DNA of 10,206 bases from an uncultured Erysipelotrichaceae bacterium (GCA_937874965.1 CALNCD010000123.1:1-10206); one strand, 5' to 3'. Positions 1-6,549 are shown, counted from the stretch's first letter. Numbers and translations: made by a program. The notes: generated from the letters alone by a model not told the origin.

Positions 1-675
1 CCCATCGGCGTCGCAAACATCCTCGGTGCAGGGGTTGCCGGTTACTTTGGATTACTGCTGTTGCCTTATGTTTCCAAGATTACCGCATTGCTTGGAACGG
101 TTATCAATGGATTTACCAATACTACGCCATTGTTGATGGGTGTATTGATTGCGGTCAGCTTCTCAATTCTGATTATTACGCCGATATCAACAGTTGCCAT
201 CGGATTGGCAATCTCATTGAATGGTCTATCTGCAGGTGCAGCTGCATTGGGTGTCGGTGCTTGCACAGTTGTTCTGGTCGTCGGCTCAATCATGGCGAAG
301 AATCAGAAGGGAGTCACCTTGGCAGTTGCGTTAGGGGCGATGAAGATGATGATTCCGAATCTTGTAAAGCATCCGAAGTTGCTGTTGCCTGTGGTAACAT
401 CTGCAATCTTTACAGGTTTCTTTGGCGCAATGTTCAAGATTGCGGGAACGCCTGCAACGGCTGGTTTTGGTTTGGTCGGTCTTGTCGGTCCGATTGGTGC
501 ATTCAAGGGAACCGAGGCTGTCGCGATTGCGGGACCGGCGTTGGTGAAAGTGCTGATTATTGTACTTGTCTTTATTCTCATTCCGTTAATCGTTGCTTTA
601 GCAAGTGACTTTGTCTATCGTAAGAAACTGCATCTCTACGAGATTACTATCTTCGAAAACAATGGCGGAATGTAG
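1..675 (+). CDS. PTS_EIIC_2 / PfoR-like membrane protein, 5'-truncated by window
   Basis: The frame is open from base 1 to the stop at 673-675, so 224 C-terminal residues are present and the true start lies upstream. The protein is a polytopic membrane protein of the family Pfam calls PTS_EIIC_2, which includes the C. perfringens regulator PfoR (family assignment from memory). Two hallmark segments are visible: TPIST at partial residues 60-64 and GTPATAG at 149-155. Both match the full-length paralogue at 5507-6535 (SPIST at 186, GTPASAG at 274), which implies about 126 missing residues. Five or more hydrophobic spans can be read. No EIIA, EIIB or HPr-like domain is attached or adjacent, so sugar phosphotransfer is not supported and the substrate is unknown. 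It is followed 26 nt later by a D-2-hydroxyacid dehydrogenase-like gene, probably co-transcribed. Confidence 0.85.
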   Translation, partial: PIGVANILGAGVAGYFGLLLLPYVSKITALLGTVINGFTNTTPLLMGVLIAVSFSILIITPISTVAIGLAISLNGLSAGAAALGVGACTVVLVVGSIMAKNQKGVTLAVALGAMKMMIPNLVKHPKLLLPVVTSAIFTGFFGAMFKIAGTPATAGFGLVGLVGPIGAFKGTEAVAIAGPALVKVLIIVLVFILIPLIVALASDFVYRKKLHLYEITIFENNGGM

Positions 676-701
676 GAAAGGAAGGTTGAGGAAAAAATAC
701 T

Positions 702-1634
702 ATGAAAATTTTATTTGCAGGTGCTGGCGCTATGGGCGCACGATTTGGCTGGATGCTGAGTCAATCAGGAAATGAAGTTGTCTTTGCGGATAACTGGAAA
801 GAGCATGTTGATGCGATCAATGAACAGGGTTTGAAAATTATCGTTGATAAGAAGGATTTGGGAAACTATAAAATCAAGGCGACTTCACCGAAGGCGGTTG
901 AGGGCAGTTTTGATGTTATCTTTGTTTTCACCAAGGCCATGCAGCTGGATCAGATGATGCAGGATATTCTTCATGTCATTCATCCTAAGACCCGTATTAT
1001 CTGCTTGTTGAACGGGTTAGGCAATGTTGAAGTCATCGAGAAGTACATTCCGAAGTCGCAGATCTTCTTGGGTGTCACGGTCTGGTCTTCAGGTCTTGGT
1101 GGTCCTGGGGTTGTCGATGCAACCGGGTCTGGCGCGATTGAACTGCAGCAGATGGATAAGACAGACGATCCATTCAATGCTGATATGCTGGATACATTCA
1201 ACAGAGCAGGTTTGGGTGCTGTCTACAGCGATGATGTTCTGCAGTCTGTCTGGCATAAGGTCGGCCTGAATTGTGTATTGAATTCTTACTGTACGCTGAT
1301 TGATTGCAACATCGCGCAGTTCGGAGATTATAAGGATAGCGAGGTTCTGGTTGACTATGTTGTTGATGAGGTAGTTGCAGTCGGGCATGCAGAGGGTGTC
1401 AATGTACTGAAGGATGTCATTGTTTCCAAGATTCATGCCGTCTATGATCCTACCAAGGCGGGCTTGCATTATCCATCCCTGTATCAGGACATGGCTAAGC
1501 ACCGGCTAACCGAAATTGATTACCTGAATGGGGCCATTGCCCGATTAGGGAAGAAACACGGAATTTCAACACCGGCCTGTGATCTGATTACGCACATGAT
1601 TCATGCCAAAGAGTCAGTTGTGGGCGCAAAGTAA
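702..1634 (+). CDS. Ketopantoate reductase-family oxidoreductase, probable NAD-dependent D-2-hydroxyacid dehydrogenase
   Basis: This 310-residue protein has the ApbA/PanE two-domain layout: an N-terminal Rossmann domain (about 1-170) and a helical C-terminal domain (about 180-305). Visible motifs are GAGAMG at 7-12, FTKA with K78, NGLGN at 104-108, WHK with K186 followed by N190, and a C-terminal PSLYQD...RLTEIDYLNGA block holding S259 and E271. K186 and E271 sit where the E. coli PanE catalytic Lys and Glu lie. The residue after the second strand is acidic (D30), which in Rossmann folds usually favours NADH over the NADPH of biosynthetic PanE. The overall sequence, especially the C-terminal block, resembles enterococcal D-mandelate dehydrogenase-type proteins as I recall them. 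A GAGG site (688-691) lies 10 nt before the ATG. It probably shares an operon with the EIIC-like gene upstream. Pantothenate biosynthesis is the alternative role, but no panB, panC or panD gene is nearby. Confidence 0.82.
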   Translation: MKILFAGAGAMGARFGWMLSQSGNEVVFADNWKEHVDAINEQGLKIIVDKKDLGNYKIKATSPKAVEGSFDVIFVFTKAMQLDQMMQDILHVIHPKTRIICLLNGLGNVEVIEKYIPKSQIFLGVTVWSSGLGGPGVVDATGSGAIELQQMDKTDDPFNADMLDTFNRAGLGAVYSDDVLQSVWHKVGLNCVLNSYCTLIDCNIAQFGDYKDSEVLVDYVVDEVVAVGHAEGVNVLKDVIVSKIHAVYDPTKAGLHYPSLYQDMAKHRLTEIDYLNGAIARLGKKHGISTPACDLITHMIHAKESVVGAK

Positions 1635-1644
1635 AAAAACTGAC

Positions 1645-1673
1645 GGTTTCCGATTTTAAAAATAAGGTATAAT
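1645..1673 (+). promoter_or_regulatory. Promoter for the NAD(P)-binding protein gene
   Basis: A perfect TATAAT -10 box lies at 1668-1673, about 27 nt before the start codon, in the gap after the previous gene. No convincing -35 is visible: GGTTTC at 1645-1650 has the right 17 bp spacing but matches poorly, and TTTCCG at 1647-1652 has a short 15 bp spacer. No terminator precedes it, so read-through from upstream is also possible. Confidence 0.6.
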
Positions 1674-1699
1674 AGACTTAACTAACGAAGGAGGAAACC

Positions 1700-2338
1700 A
1701 TGAATATTGGTGTAATTGGTGCCAGCGGAATGGCTGGACAAGCGATTTTCAATGAAGCAGTCTCACGGGGTCATCATGTGGTGGCGTATGTGCGTAATGC
1801 TGAGAAGACCCGGGAATTACTCGGGGATATCGATTGGATTGAGAAAGATGCCTTTGCTTTAGAGGCCGATGACTTTGAAGGAATCGATGTGATTGTCAAT
1901 GCTTATGCGACTGAACCGAGTAAGGCGTATCGCCATATTGATTTGGCTGCTAAACTGATCGGTATGTTCCGGGAACAGCTGAATCCACGGGTGGTATTTA
2001 TTCTTGGTGCAGGAAGTCTGCAGCTGGCGGATGGTACGTTATTGGTTGAAAAACTGAAATCAATTCCAGGCAGTGAATCCTGGGTTGCGATTCCGGAAAA
2101 TCAGCTTAAGGAACTGGAATTCCTTTCACTGGTGGATAATGTGAATTGGGTGGGTGTTTCTCCCTCAGAAACGTTTACCACAGGTGATCGTCTGGAACCG
2201 TTGCTTGGAACAAATCGGTTATTGGTCAACAAGGACGGAAAATCGATTGTCTCTGATAAAACATTTGCACGGGCTATTCTCGATGAAATTGAACATCCGA
2301 AGGTTATACGCGCACGTTTCAGTGTTTGCAATAAGTGA
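1700..2338 (+). CDS. NAD(P)-binding oxidoreductase, atypical SDR / NmrA-like
   Basis: This 212-residue protein begins with a Rossmann dinucleotide-binding signature, GASGMAG at residues 7-13, immediately after the first strand. It belongs with the NAD(P)H-binding (PF13460-type) atypical short-chain dehydrogenases, a group that includes flavin/biliverdin reductase-like and NmrA-like proteins. An arginine (R32) after the second strand suggests NADPH preference. An alternating strand-helix pattern is readable to about residue 110 (VVFILGAGS at about 98-106), and the C-terminal third is likely the substrate region. The classical SDR YxxxK pair is not obvious, as expected for this atypical group. 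A strong AAGGAGG (1688-1694) lies 5 nt before the ATG. It sits alone between its own promoter and a strong terminator, so it is probably monocistronic. The substrate is unknown; a redox or stress role is only a guess. Confidence 0.8.
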   Translation: MNIGVIGASGMAGQAIFNEAVSRGHHVVAYVRNAEKTRELLGDIDWIEKDAFALEADDFEGIDVIVNAYATEPSKAYRHIDLAAKLIGMFREQLNPRVVFILGAGSLQLADGTLLVEKLKSIPGSESWVAIPENQLKELEFLSLVDNVNWVGVSPSETFTTGDRLEPLLGTNRLLVNKDGKSIVSDKTFARAILDEIEHPKVIRARFSVCNK

Positions 2339-2342
2339 TTAG

Positions 2343-2377
2343 AAACTGTATTCTGGGTGACCAGGTACAGTTTTTTT
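2343..2377 (+). terminator. Rho-independent terminator with nested stems
   Basis: An 8-bp perfect outer stem (AAACTGTA at 2343-2350 with TACAGTTT at 2366-2373) encloses an inner CTGG/CCAG stem with a GTGA loop, and a run of T follows to 2377. It begins 5 nt after the stop codon of the preceding gene and isolates that gene from the operon downstream. Confidence 0.9.
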
Positions 2378-2399
2378 AGGGCTGAAACTGGTTAAAAGA

Positions 2400-2428
2400 T
2401 TTAAAATTCCAGGAAGTTAGAGTACAAT
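2400..2428 (+). promoter_or_regulatory. Predicted promoter of the HMA-GNAT-pentapeptide-M20 operon
   Basis: A TACAAT -10 box (2423-2428) lies 21 nt before the first gene. TTTAAA at 2400-2405 stands 17 bp upstream and matches the -35 consensus at four of six positions. The location, just after a terminator and before four close-packed genes, supports the call more than the -35 itself does. Confidence 0.5.
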
Positions 2429-2449
2429 AGGGAAGAAAGGAAGTGGCAT

Positions 2450-2812
2450 ATGGATCTTCTTTTGATTGGATTAGTAGTTGTAATGGTGGGTGTTGGATTG
2501 ACATATGCTTATTCAATCTACCGGAAAGGCTGCTGTGAGAAAACAGAAGCGGTTGCGTCCGTGTCTCAGCCCAAAGGCGCTAGCCTGCAGGATTATCCTT
2601 ATCGTTTGAAAGTGGATGTGCAAGGAATGAGCTGCGAGAATTGCTTGACGAAGACTGTGAATGAACTCTCAAAACTTGAAAATGTCATTGTTAAGCCTGA
2701 GAAGCAGTTCTCAATGATTTCAGTGTATTCCAAGCAGCCGCTTGACCAGCGTTCTGTGATCAAGGCTGTCCGTCAAGCCGGTTATATGGTGAATGCCATT
2801 GAAGGAGTGTAA
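2450..2812 (+). CDS. Membrane-anchored heavy-metal-associated (HMA) domain protein
   Basis: This 120-residue protein has one N-terminal hydrophobic span (about 3-23), a short basic stretch with a CC pair (C28, C29), a linker rich in A, S and V (31-48), and a C-terminal ferredoxin-like HMA domain (about 51-118). The HMA domain carries the metal-binding MSCENC motif with C62 and C65 (MxCxxC), as in CopZ-type copper chaperones and the N-terminal domains of metal-transporting P-type ATPases. The TM-plus-Cys N-terminus recalls the small FeoB-associated Cys-rich membrane proteins, so this could be a membrane-tethered metal carrier or sensor. No P-type ATPase or metal regulator gene is in the window. 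A modest AGGAAG-like site precedes the ATG. It is the first gene of a four-gene operon, and its stop lies one base before the next start. Metal identity cannot be told; Cu(I) is the usual ligand of this motif. Confidence 0.83.
   Translation: MDLLLIGLVVVMVGVGLTYAYSIYRKGCCEKTEAVASVSQPKGASLQDYPYRLKVDVQGMSCENCLTKTVNELSKLENVIVKPEKQFSMISVYSKQPLDQRSVIKAVRQAGYMVNAIEGV
2802..2807 (+). promoter_or_regulatory. Ribosome binding site fixing the GNAT start
   Basis: AAGGAG lies 6 nt before the ATG at 2814. It lies downstream of the in-frame alternative start at 2793, so it argues against that longer version, which would overlap the HMA gene by 20 nt. Confidence 0.75.
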
Positions 2813-2813
2813 A

Positions 2814-3350
2814 ATGAGTCGTTTAATTTTCGAAGGCTTCTCTAAAGTCCATATTCCCTATTATTACCCATGGCGTAATAACCCAGAACTTGCTCAGTAT
2901 GACCAGCCTGGCTTTGTACGGCCGATGAGCTATGAAGCAGTCGAAGCCTGGTGCCTGACGATTATTGAGGGAACAAGCGGTCATACGTTTTTCATTAAGG
3001 ACAGTGAGCAGGATAAATATATCGGGATGTGTGCCTTGATGCATCTTGATTACAAGAATTCCAATTGTGAACTGGCAATCTTCATCGGCGAATCGGATTA
3101 CTGGAGCAAAGGCTATGGGACTGAGATCATGGAACAGCTTCTAAAATGGTCTTTCATTGATCTGAATCTTCATAAAGTCTATCTCAGGGTATTCGGTTGG
3201 AATAAACGGGCAATCGGTCTTTATGAGAAAGTCGGCTTCATCCAGGAAGGCCGCTCCCCAGAAGAGCTGTTTCATGATGGTCATTATGTTGATGTCATCA
3301 AATACGGGCTGTTCAAGCGGGATTATCTGAAAACACATGGCCGAGATTGA
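2814..3350 (+). CDS. GNAT family N-acetyltransferase (RimJ/RimL type)
   Basis: This 178-residue protein fits a single GNAT domain. The acetyl-CoA pyrophosphate-binding motif A is visible as SKGYGT (98-103) after the strand CELAIFIG, within a WSKGYG...EIMEQLLKW segment. The later NKRAIGLYEKVGF (130-142) is the typical motif B helix-strand of RimJ/RimL-like enzymes that acetylate protein N-termini, spermidine or small amines. The N-terminus (LIFEGFSK...YYPWRNNPELAQY) is the usual substrate-side strand and helix. The start at 2814 is chosen because a good AAGGAG lies 6 nt upstream. Its 3' end overlaps the pentapeptide gene by 14 nt. Acceptor substrate is unknown. Because it lies between a metal-binding protein and a Qnr-like protein, a self-protection or detoxifying acetylation is conceivable but unproven. 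Confidence 0.88.
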   Translation: MSRLIFEGFSKVHIPYYYPWRNNPELAQYDQPGFVRPMSYEAVEAWCLTIIEGTSGHTFFIKDSEQDKYIGMCALMHLDYKNSNCELAIFIGESDYWSKGYGTEIMEQLLKWSFIDLNLHKVYLRVFGWNKRAIGLYEKVGFIQEGRSPEELFHDGHYVDVIKYGLFKRDYLKTHGRD

Positions 3351-3903
3351 TTATGGTTTTAACGAAGACTTTCGGGCGGTTCTCATTACATCAGAGGATA
3401 CTTCTATTTCCTGGGATCATTGTTCATTCGAGAAGTGTCAGTTTGAGGGATCGTTCAATGGTCTTACTCTGACAGATTGCACGTTTCGAGAATGTGATTT
3501 CTCAAATGCTGCGTTTGAATACAGTTCCTGGTTCCGCTGTTTGGCTGAAGCCAGTAAGGCAACCGGATGTTCCTTGGATTATGCCCGTTTGAAACAGGTT
3601 GAGTTTAATGAGTGCCAAGGACAGTATCTGCATTGCTTCAAAGGTAATCTGGAGAAAACGGTCTTCAAGCGCTGTTCACTTAATGGCAGCGGATTTCGTG
3701 CATTAGTGAAAAACGGTGTCACTTTCAGCGAGTGTGATATCGATGGGATGGATCTGGAGGAAACCGATTTGAAGGGTATTGATGTCTCTTCTTCATTTTT
3801 TGGAACGCTGCGGTTTCATCCGGACAAGCTTGGCGGTTTTATGATCAATGCAGTGCAAGCAGAACAATTGATACGTTCTTTTAACGTTATCGTAAAGGAG
3901 TAA
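3337..3903 (+). CDS. Qnr-like pentapeptide-repeat protein
   Basis: This 188-residue protein shows the five-residue periodicity of a right-handed quadrilateral beta-helix. Central aromatic or aliphatic residues recur at F31, F36, then F50, F55, F60, then F90, then L105, F110, L115, F120, then F130, I135, L140, L145, V150, often with Cys or Asp in the coil. The spacing breaks at about 61-85. The end (DLKGIDV... then NAVQAEQLIRSFNVIVKE) matches the C-terminal cap of Gram-positive Qnr-like proteins, which usually end in a VNxxQAxxL..LGIxVK pattern (from memory). Qnr/MfpA relatives mimic B-form DNA and bind type II topoisomerases. This copy is shorter than the roughly 215 residues of Qnr and has degenerate coils, so gyrase protection is only a possibility. 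No good Shine-Dalgarno precedes the ATG, which overlaps the GNAT gene by 14 nt and suggests translational coupling. Confidence 0.8.
   Translation: MAEIDYGFNEDFRAVLITSEDTSISWDHCSFEKCQFEGSFNGLTLTDCTFRECDFSNAAFEYSSWFRCLAEASKATGCSLDYARLKQVEFNECQGQYLHCFKGNLEKTVFKRCSLNGSGFRALVKNGVTFSECDIDGMDLEETDLKGIDVSSSFFGTLRFHPDKLGGFMINAVQAEQLIRSFNVIVKE
3894..3900 (+). promoter_or_regulatory. Ribosome binding site deciding the M20 start
   Basis: AAAGGAG ends 9 nt before ATG 3910 but only 3 nt before the in-frame GTG at 3904, so ATG 3910 is the better start. The site lies inside the last codons of the pentapeptide gene. Confidence 0.7.
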
Positions 3904-3909
3904 GTGATT

Positions 3910-5337
3910 ATGGGGTATTTTATTTTAGGGGTTGTCGGTCTTATCGTCCTGCTTTTTGCGGTCTGTGTGATCCGTGTGCTTCTGGCGCCAAAGGGGGCAA
4001 CCATCCAGGTGATTCCTGAGGTTGATCCCAATCGTGCCGTAGCTTACGGTGAGAAACTCAGCCAATTGATTCAGGTAGAAACCGTATCTTCGGTTGAAAG
4101 TGATAATCTCGAGAAATTCTATGGTTTCCAGAAGGTGATGGAAACACAGTTTCCGAGGATTCATGAGGTCTGTGAAAAGCATGATTTCCGAGGCAGTGTG
4201 CTCTTTAAATGGAAAGGGCTGGCCAGTGATCGTCCGATTTTGGTTATGAATCATTTTGATGTGGTTGAAGCGAGCGGTAAATGGCGTTTTCCGCCGTTTT
4301 CCGGCACGATTGCTGAAGGAAAAGTCTATGGTCGAGGAGCATTGGATGACAAAGGTCCTTTCTTTGTGATGTATCAGGGGATTGAAGAATTGATAGAATC
4401 CGGTTTTGTTCCGAATCAGGATGTTTATATCGCAAGTACGTGCACCGAGGAAATCGGCGGTGAAGGGGCGGGCTTGATTGCCGACTATCTGGATCAGCAA
4501 GGGCTGCAGTTTGATTTCTTGCTGGATGAGGGCGGAATGATTGTGGATGAGCCCTTGCCTGGATTAAAGGGATTGTATGCAATGGTGGGTGTCGTTGAGA
4601 AAGGCAATGGGGATGTTAAGTTCATTGCCCGAGGACATGGTGGTCATGCATCGGCCCCGGGGAAGCAAACTCCGTTGGTTCGGCTTGGGGAATTCATGGC
4701 CAGTGTGGAAAAGCATTATCCTTTGAAGAGCGAAGTTTCCTCAACCTTGAGTGAAATGATCCGGCGTTTATCTCCGCAGCTTCCATTTATGATGCGGTTG
4801 GTTACCGAGAATCTATGGTTATTTAAGCCGGTCATCACACAGGTTGCGAAGCTGAATCCAAGTTTAGCTGCCATGACACGAACTACGGTGGCATTCACGA
4901 CAGCCAAGGGGTCGGATGGTTTCAATGTTTTGCCTCAAGAAGCCTATGTTACGGCAAATATCCGGTATAGTCCTCATCAGGCGGTTGAAGAGACCCATCG
5001 AATTCTTCAGCAGAGAGCCAAGAAGTACAATCTTGAACTTGAGGTCATCCAGGCTCAGGAACCTGCTCCTGTTGTGGATTATCAGAATAAGCCATTCCAA
5101 CGTATTGAAGCCACTATTGCTTCTTTATATCCTGGATTGGTGATTACTCCCTATATTATGACTGGGGCGACGGATGCACGCTTCTACAATCATTTAACCA
5201 AGGATGGAATCCGGTTTGCTCCATTGAAAATCACAACGAAGCAAATGGAAACGATTCATGGCATCGATGAGAATATCGATCTTTCGTCGTTACCGTTAGG
5301 GGTTGATTTCTACAAGGAACTCATCAAAGGACTATAG
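3910..5337 (+). CDS. Membrane-anchored M20 family metallopeptidase (carboxypeptidase S / PM20D1-like)
   Basis: This 475-residue M20 zinc hydrolase cleaves or forms amide bonds of peptides or N-acyl amino acids in the known family. An N-terminal hydrophobic span (about 2-25) predicts a membrane anchor, as in yeast carboxypeptidase S and PM20D1. All expected metal and catalytic residues are present, using ATG 3910 numbering: H115 with D117 (NHFDVV), bridging D146 (GRGALDDKG), general base E180 and ligand E181 (CTEEIGGEG), D206 (LLDEGG) and H450 (TIHGIDEN). The inserted dimerisation lid (about 230-345) contains the GHGGHAS motif. The enzyme therefore looks intact. Its start is 6 nt after the pentapeptide stop, making it the last gene of the operon before the terminator at 5433. 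The exact substrate (dipeptide, N-acyl amino acid or other) cannot be read from sequence. Confidence 0.92.
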   Translation: MGYFILGVVGLIVLLFAVCVIRVLLAPKGATIQVIPEVDPNRAVAYGEKLSQLIQVETVSSVESDNLEKFYGFQKVMETQFPRIHEVCEKHDFRGSVLFKWKGLASDRPILVMNHFDVVEASGKWRFPPFSGTIAEGKVYGRGALDDKGPFFVMYQGIEELIESGFVPNQDVYIASTCTEEIGGEGAGLIADYLDQQGLQFDFLLDEGGMIVDEPLPGLKGLYAMVGVVEKGNGDVKFIARGHGGHASAPGKQTPLVRLGEFMASVEKHYPLKSEVSSTLSEMIRRLSPQLPFMMRLVTENLWLFKPVITQVAKLNPSLAAMTRTTVAFTTAKGSDGFNVLPQEAYVTANIRYSPHQAVEETHRILQQRAKKYNLELEVIQAQEPAPVVDYQNKPFQRIEATIASLYPGLVITPYIMTGATDARFYNHLTKDGIRFAPLKITTKQMETIHGIDENIDLSSLPLGVDFYKELIKGL

Positions 5338-5432
5338 GGGAAAAGCAGGGGTTTAGTATGTGAGAACATTTAGTTTTTGTTTTCATTTATAAAGATTTCA
5401 ATGTTTATTCAGTTAAGATCGCTGGTATCATC
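5338..5432 (+). other. AT-rich intergenic stretch with no identified gene
   Basis: This 95-nt spacer is AT-rich and holds no credible ORF. A TATAAA at 5388-5393 could be a -10 box, but no -35 of proper spacing stands out. I found no clear T-box, Rex palindrome or cre site. If the TATAAA is used, the hairpin at 5433 would lie in the leader of the EIIC-like gene and could act as an attenuator. Confidence 0.3.
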
Positions 5433-5464
5433 ATCAAAGGGTAGGAATATCCTTTGATTTTTTT
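5433..5464 (+). terminator. Rho-independent terminator after the M20 gene
   Basis: A perfect 8-bp stem (ATCAAAGG at 5433-5440 with CCTTTGAT at 5451-5458), a 10-nt loop and a run of seven T to 5464. It lies about 95 nt past the M20 stop codon and ends the four-gene operon. Its 3' arm overlaps the candidate -35 of the next promoter. Confidence 0.88.
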
Positions 5465-5482
5465 AGGTGCTGGTGTGATAAT
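5454..5482 (+). promoter_or_regulatory. Predicted promoter of the EIIC-like / D-LDH pair
   Basis: An extended -10 (TGT then GATAAT at 5477-5482) is preceded at exactly 17 bp by TTGATT (5454-5459), a four-of-six -35 match. The -35 lies in the 3' arm and T-tract of the preceding terminator. Transcription would start at about 5489, at the end of the first AGGAGG site, leaving a very short leader. Confidence 0.5.
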
Positions 5483-5483
5483 T

Positions 5484-5502
5484 AGGAGGAACGATTGGAG
5501 GG
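5484..5502 (+). promoter_or_regulatory. Two ribosome binding sites giving two possible starts
   Basis: AGGAGG (5484-5489) is 5 nt before an in-frame TTG at 5495. GGAGGG (5497-5502) is 4 nt before ATG 5507. If the promoter at 5454-5482 is used, the first site would be at or before the RNA 5' end, which favours ATG 5507. Confidence 0.55.
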
Positions 5503-5506
5503 ACTT

Positions 5507-6535
5507 ATGAAAGATTTATCGTTTAAGGAATTTATGAATCGCTTGCTTACGGGGATGAGCATAGGGATTGTTGTTGCCCTGATTCCGGGGGCATTGCTGG
5601 GTGAGTTGGCGAAGGCATTGCATTGGGATATGGTTGTTTTATTGACCAAGCAGGCTCAGGTGTTGCTGGCGCCGGCTATGGGTCTTTGTATTGCCTTGCA
5701 GTTCAAGCTGACTCCGATTCAATCGGCAACGCTAGCCATTACAACAATGGTCGGTTCCGGAGCAATCAAGGTTGTTGACGGTGCCTTGACCCTTGCGGGT
5801 ATCGGTGATGTTATTAACGCCGGCTTGGTCGCTGGAGTTGCTGTCTTTATTATGCTGATTATCGGTAATCACTTGAAGGCTTATACCATTCTGGTTTTAC
5901 CGACAGTCATTGTCGTCTGTGTCGGCTGGTTCGGCTTATGGTCATTGACCTATGTCAGTCAGCTTACTGGGCTGATCGGTAAATTGGTCAATGGATTCAC
6001 GACATTGCAGCCGGTACTGGCGGGAATACTGATTGCTGTAACCTTTGCCGTCATGATTATTTCGCCTATTTCTACCGCCGGTGTTGCCTTGGCAATTTCC
6101 TTGACCGGTGTTGGCTCTGGTGCAGCTAACCTGGGTATCTGTGCTGCTGGTTTCGGCTTGGCTATTGCGGGCTGGAAGGTCAATGGATTAGGGACGAGTA
6201 TTGCGCATTTCTTGGGTTCACCGAAGATGCAGATGGCTAATTTCATTAAGAAGCCTATCATGGTTGTGCCGATCGTGGTCAATGCTGCGGTTATGGGAAT
6301 GTTGGCTGGATTGTTCAGTATTCAGGGAACCCCTGCCAGTGCCGGGTTTGGTATCAGCGGTCTGATCGGACCGATTAACCACTTGAATATCGTTCAATAT
6401 ACGCCTGTCAATATTCTGATCGCTGTATTGATTTTCGTGGTTGCTCCCGTGGTTCTGTCCTTTATTTGCACTTATCTGTTCGAACGTGTCTTGAAATGGG
6501 TAAAGCCTGAAGATTACCAGATTAAATTTAACTAG
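5507..6535 (+). CDS. PTS_EIIC_2 / PfoR-like membrane protein (full-length paralogue)
   Basis: This 342-residue integral membrane protein (346 from the TTG at 5495) has about nine or ten hydrophobic spans. Conserved segments include GALLGELAK near residue 25, SPISTAG at 186-192 and GTPASAGFG at 274-282. It aligns along its C-terminal two thirds with the truncated protein at 1-675 and is clearly its paralogue. Annotation pipelines usually label this family PTS sugar transporter subunit IIC or PfoR. No EIIA, EIIB, EI or HPr-like sequence is attached or in the window, so transport of something other than a phosphorylated sugar is quite possible. The D-lactate dehydrogenase-type gene begins 14 nt after its stop with its own AAGGAG, so the two are surely co-transcribed. 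This hints at movement of a hydroxy or keto acid, but the substrate is unproven. Confidence 0.87.
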   Translation: MKDLSFKEFMNRLLTGMSIGIVVALIPGALLGELAKALHWDMVVLLTKQAQVLLAPAMGLCIALQFKLTPIQSATLAITTMVGSGAIKVVDGALTLAGIGDVINAGLVAGVAVFIMLIIGNHLKAYTILVLPTVIVVCVGWFGLWSLTYVSQLTGLIGKLVNGFTTLQPVLAGILIAVTFAVMIISPISTAGVALAISLTGVGSGAANLGICAAGFGLAIAGWKVNGLGTSIAHFLGSPKMQMANFIKKPIMVVPIVVNAAVMGMLAGLFSIQGTPASAGFGISGLIGPINHLNIVQYTPVNILIAVLIFVVAPVVLSFICTYLFERVLKWVKPEDYQIKFN

Positions 6536-6549
6536 AAGGAGTATTTAAG

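Noticed and set aside
2793..2813. Longer GNAT start at 2793
   Set aside because: It overlaps the HMA gene by 20 nt and has no ribosome binding site. AAGGAG at 2802-2807 serves the ATG at 2814.
3925..4500. 191-codon open frame on the minus strand inside the M20 gene
   Set aside because: It is antisense to a well-supported M20 protein with all catalytic residues. Its translation has no recognisable domain, and no promoter or ribosome binding site was apparent.
5341..5432. Possible T-box, Rex operator or cre site before the second EIIC-like gene
   Set aside because: No T-box sequence, no TTGTGAA/TTCACAA palindrome and no TGNAANCG-type cre could be read in this spacer.
1..6535. Recent duplication or recombination repeat between the two EIIC-like genes
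   Set aside because: The proteins match in motifs and layout, but the DNA differs throughout with no long identical run noticed, so they are old paralogues rather than a direct repeat.
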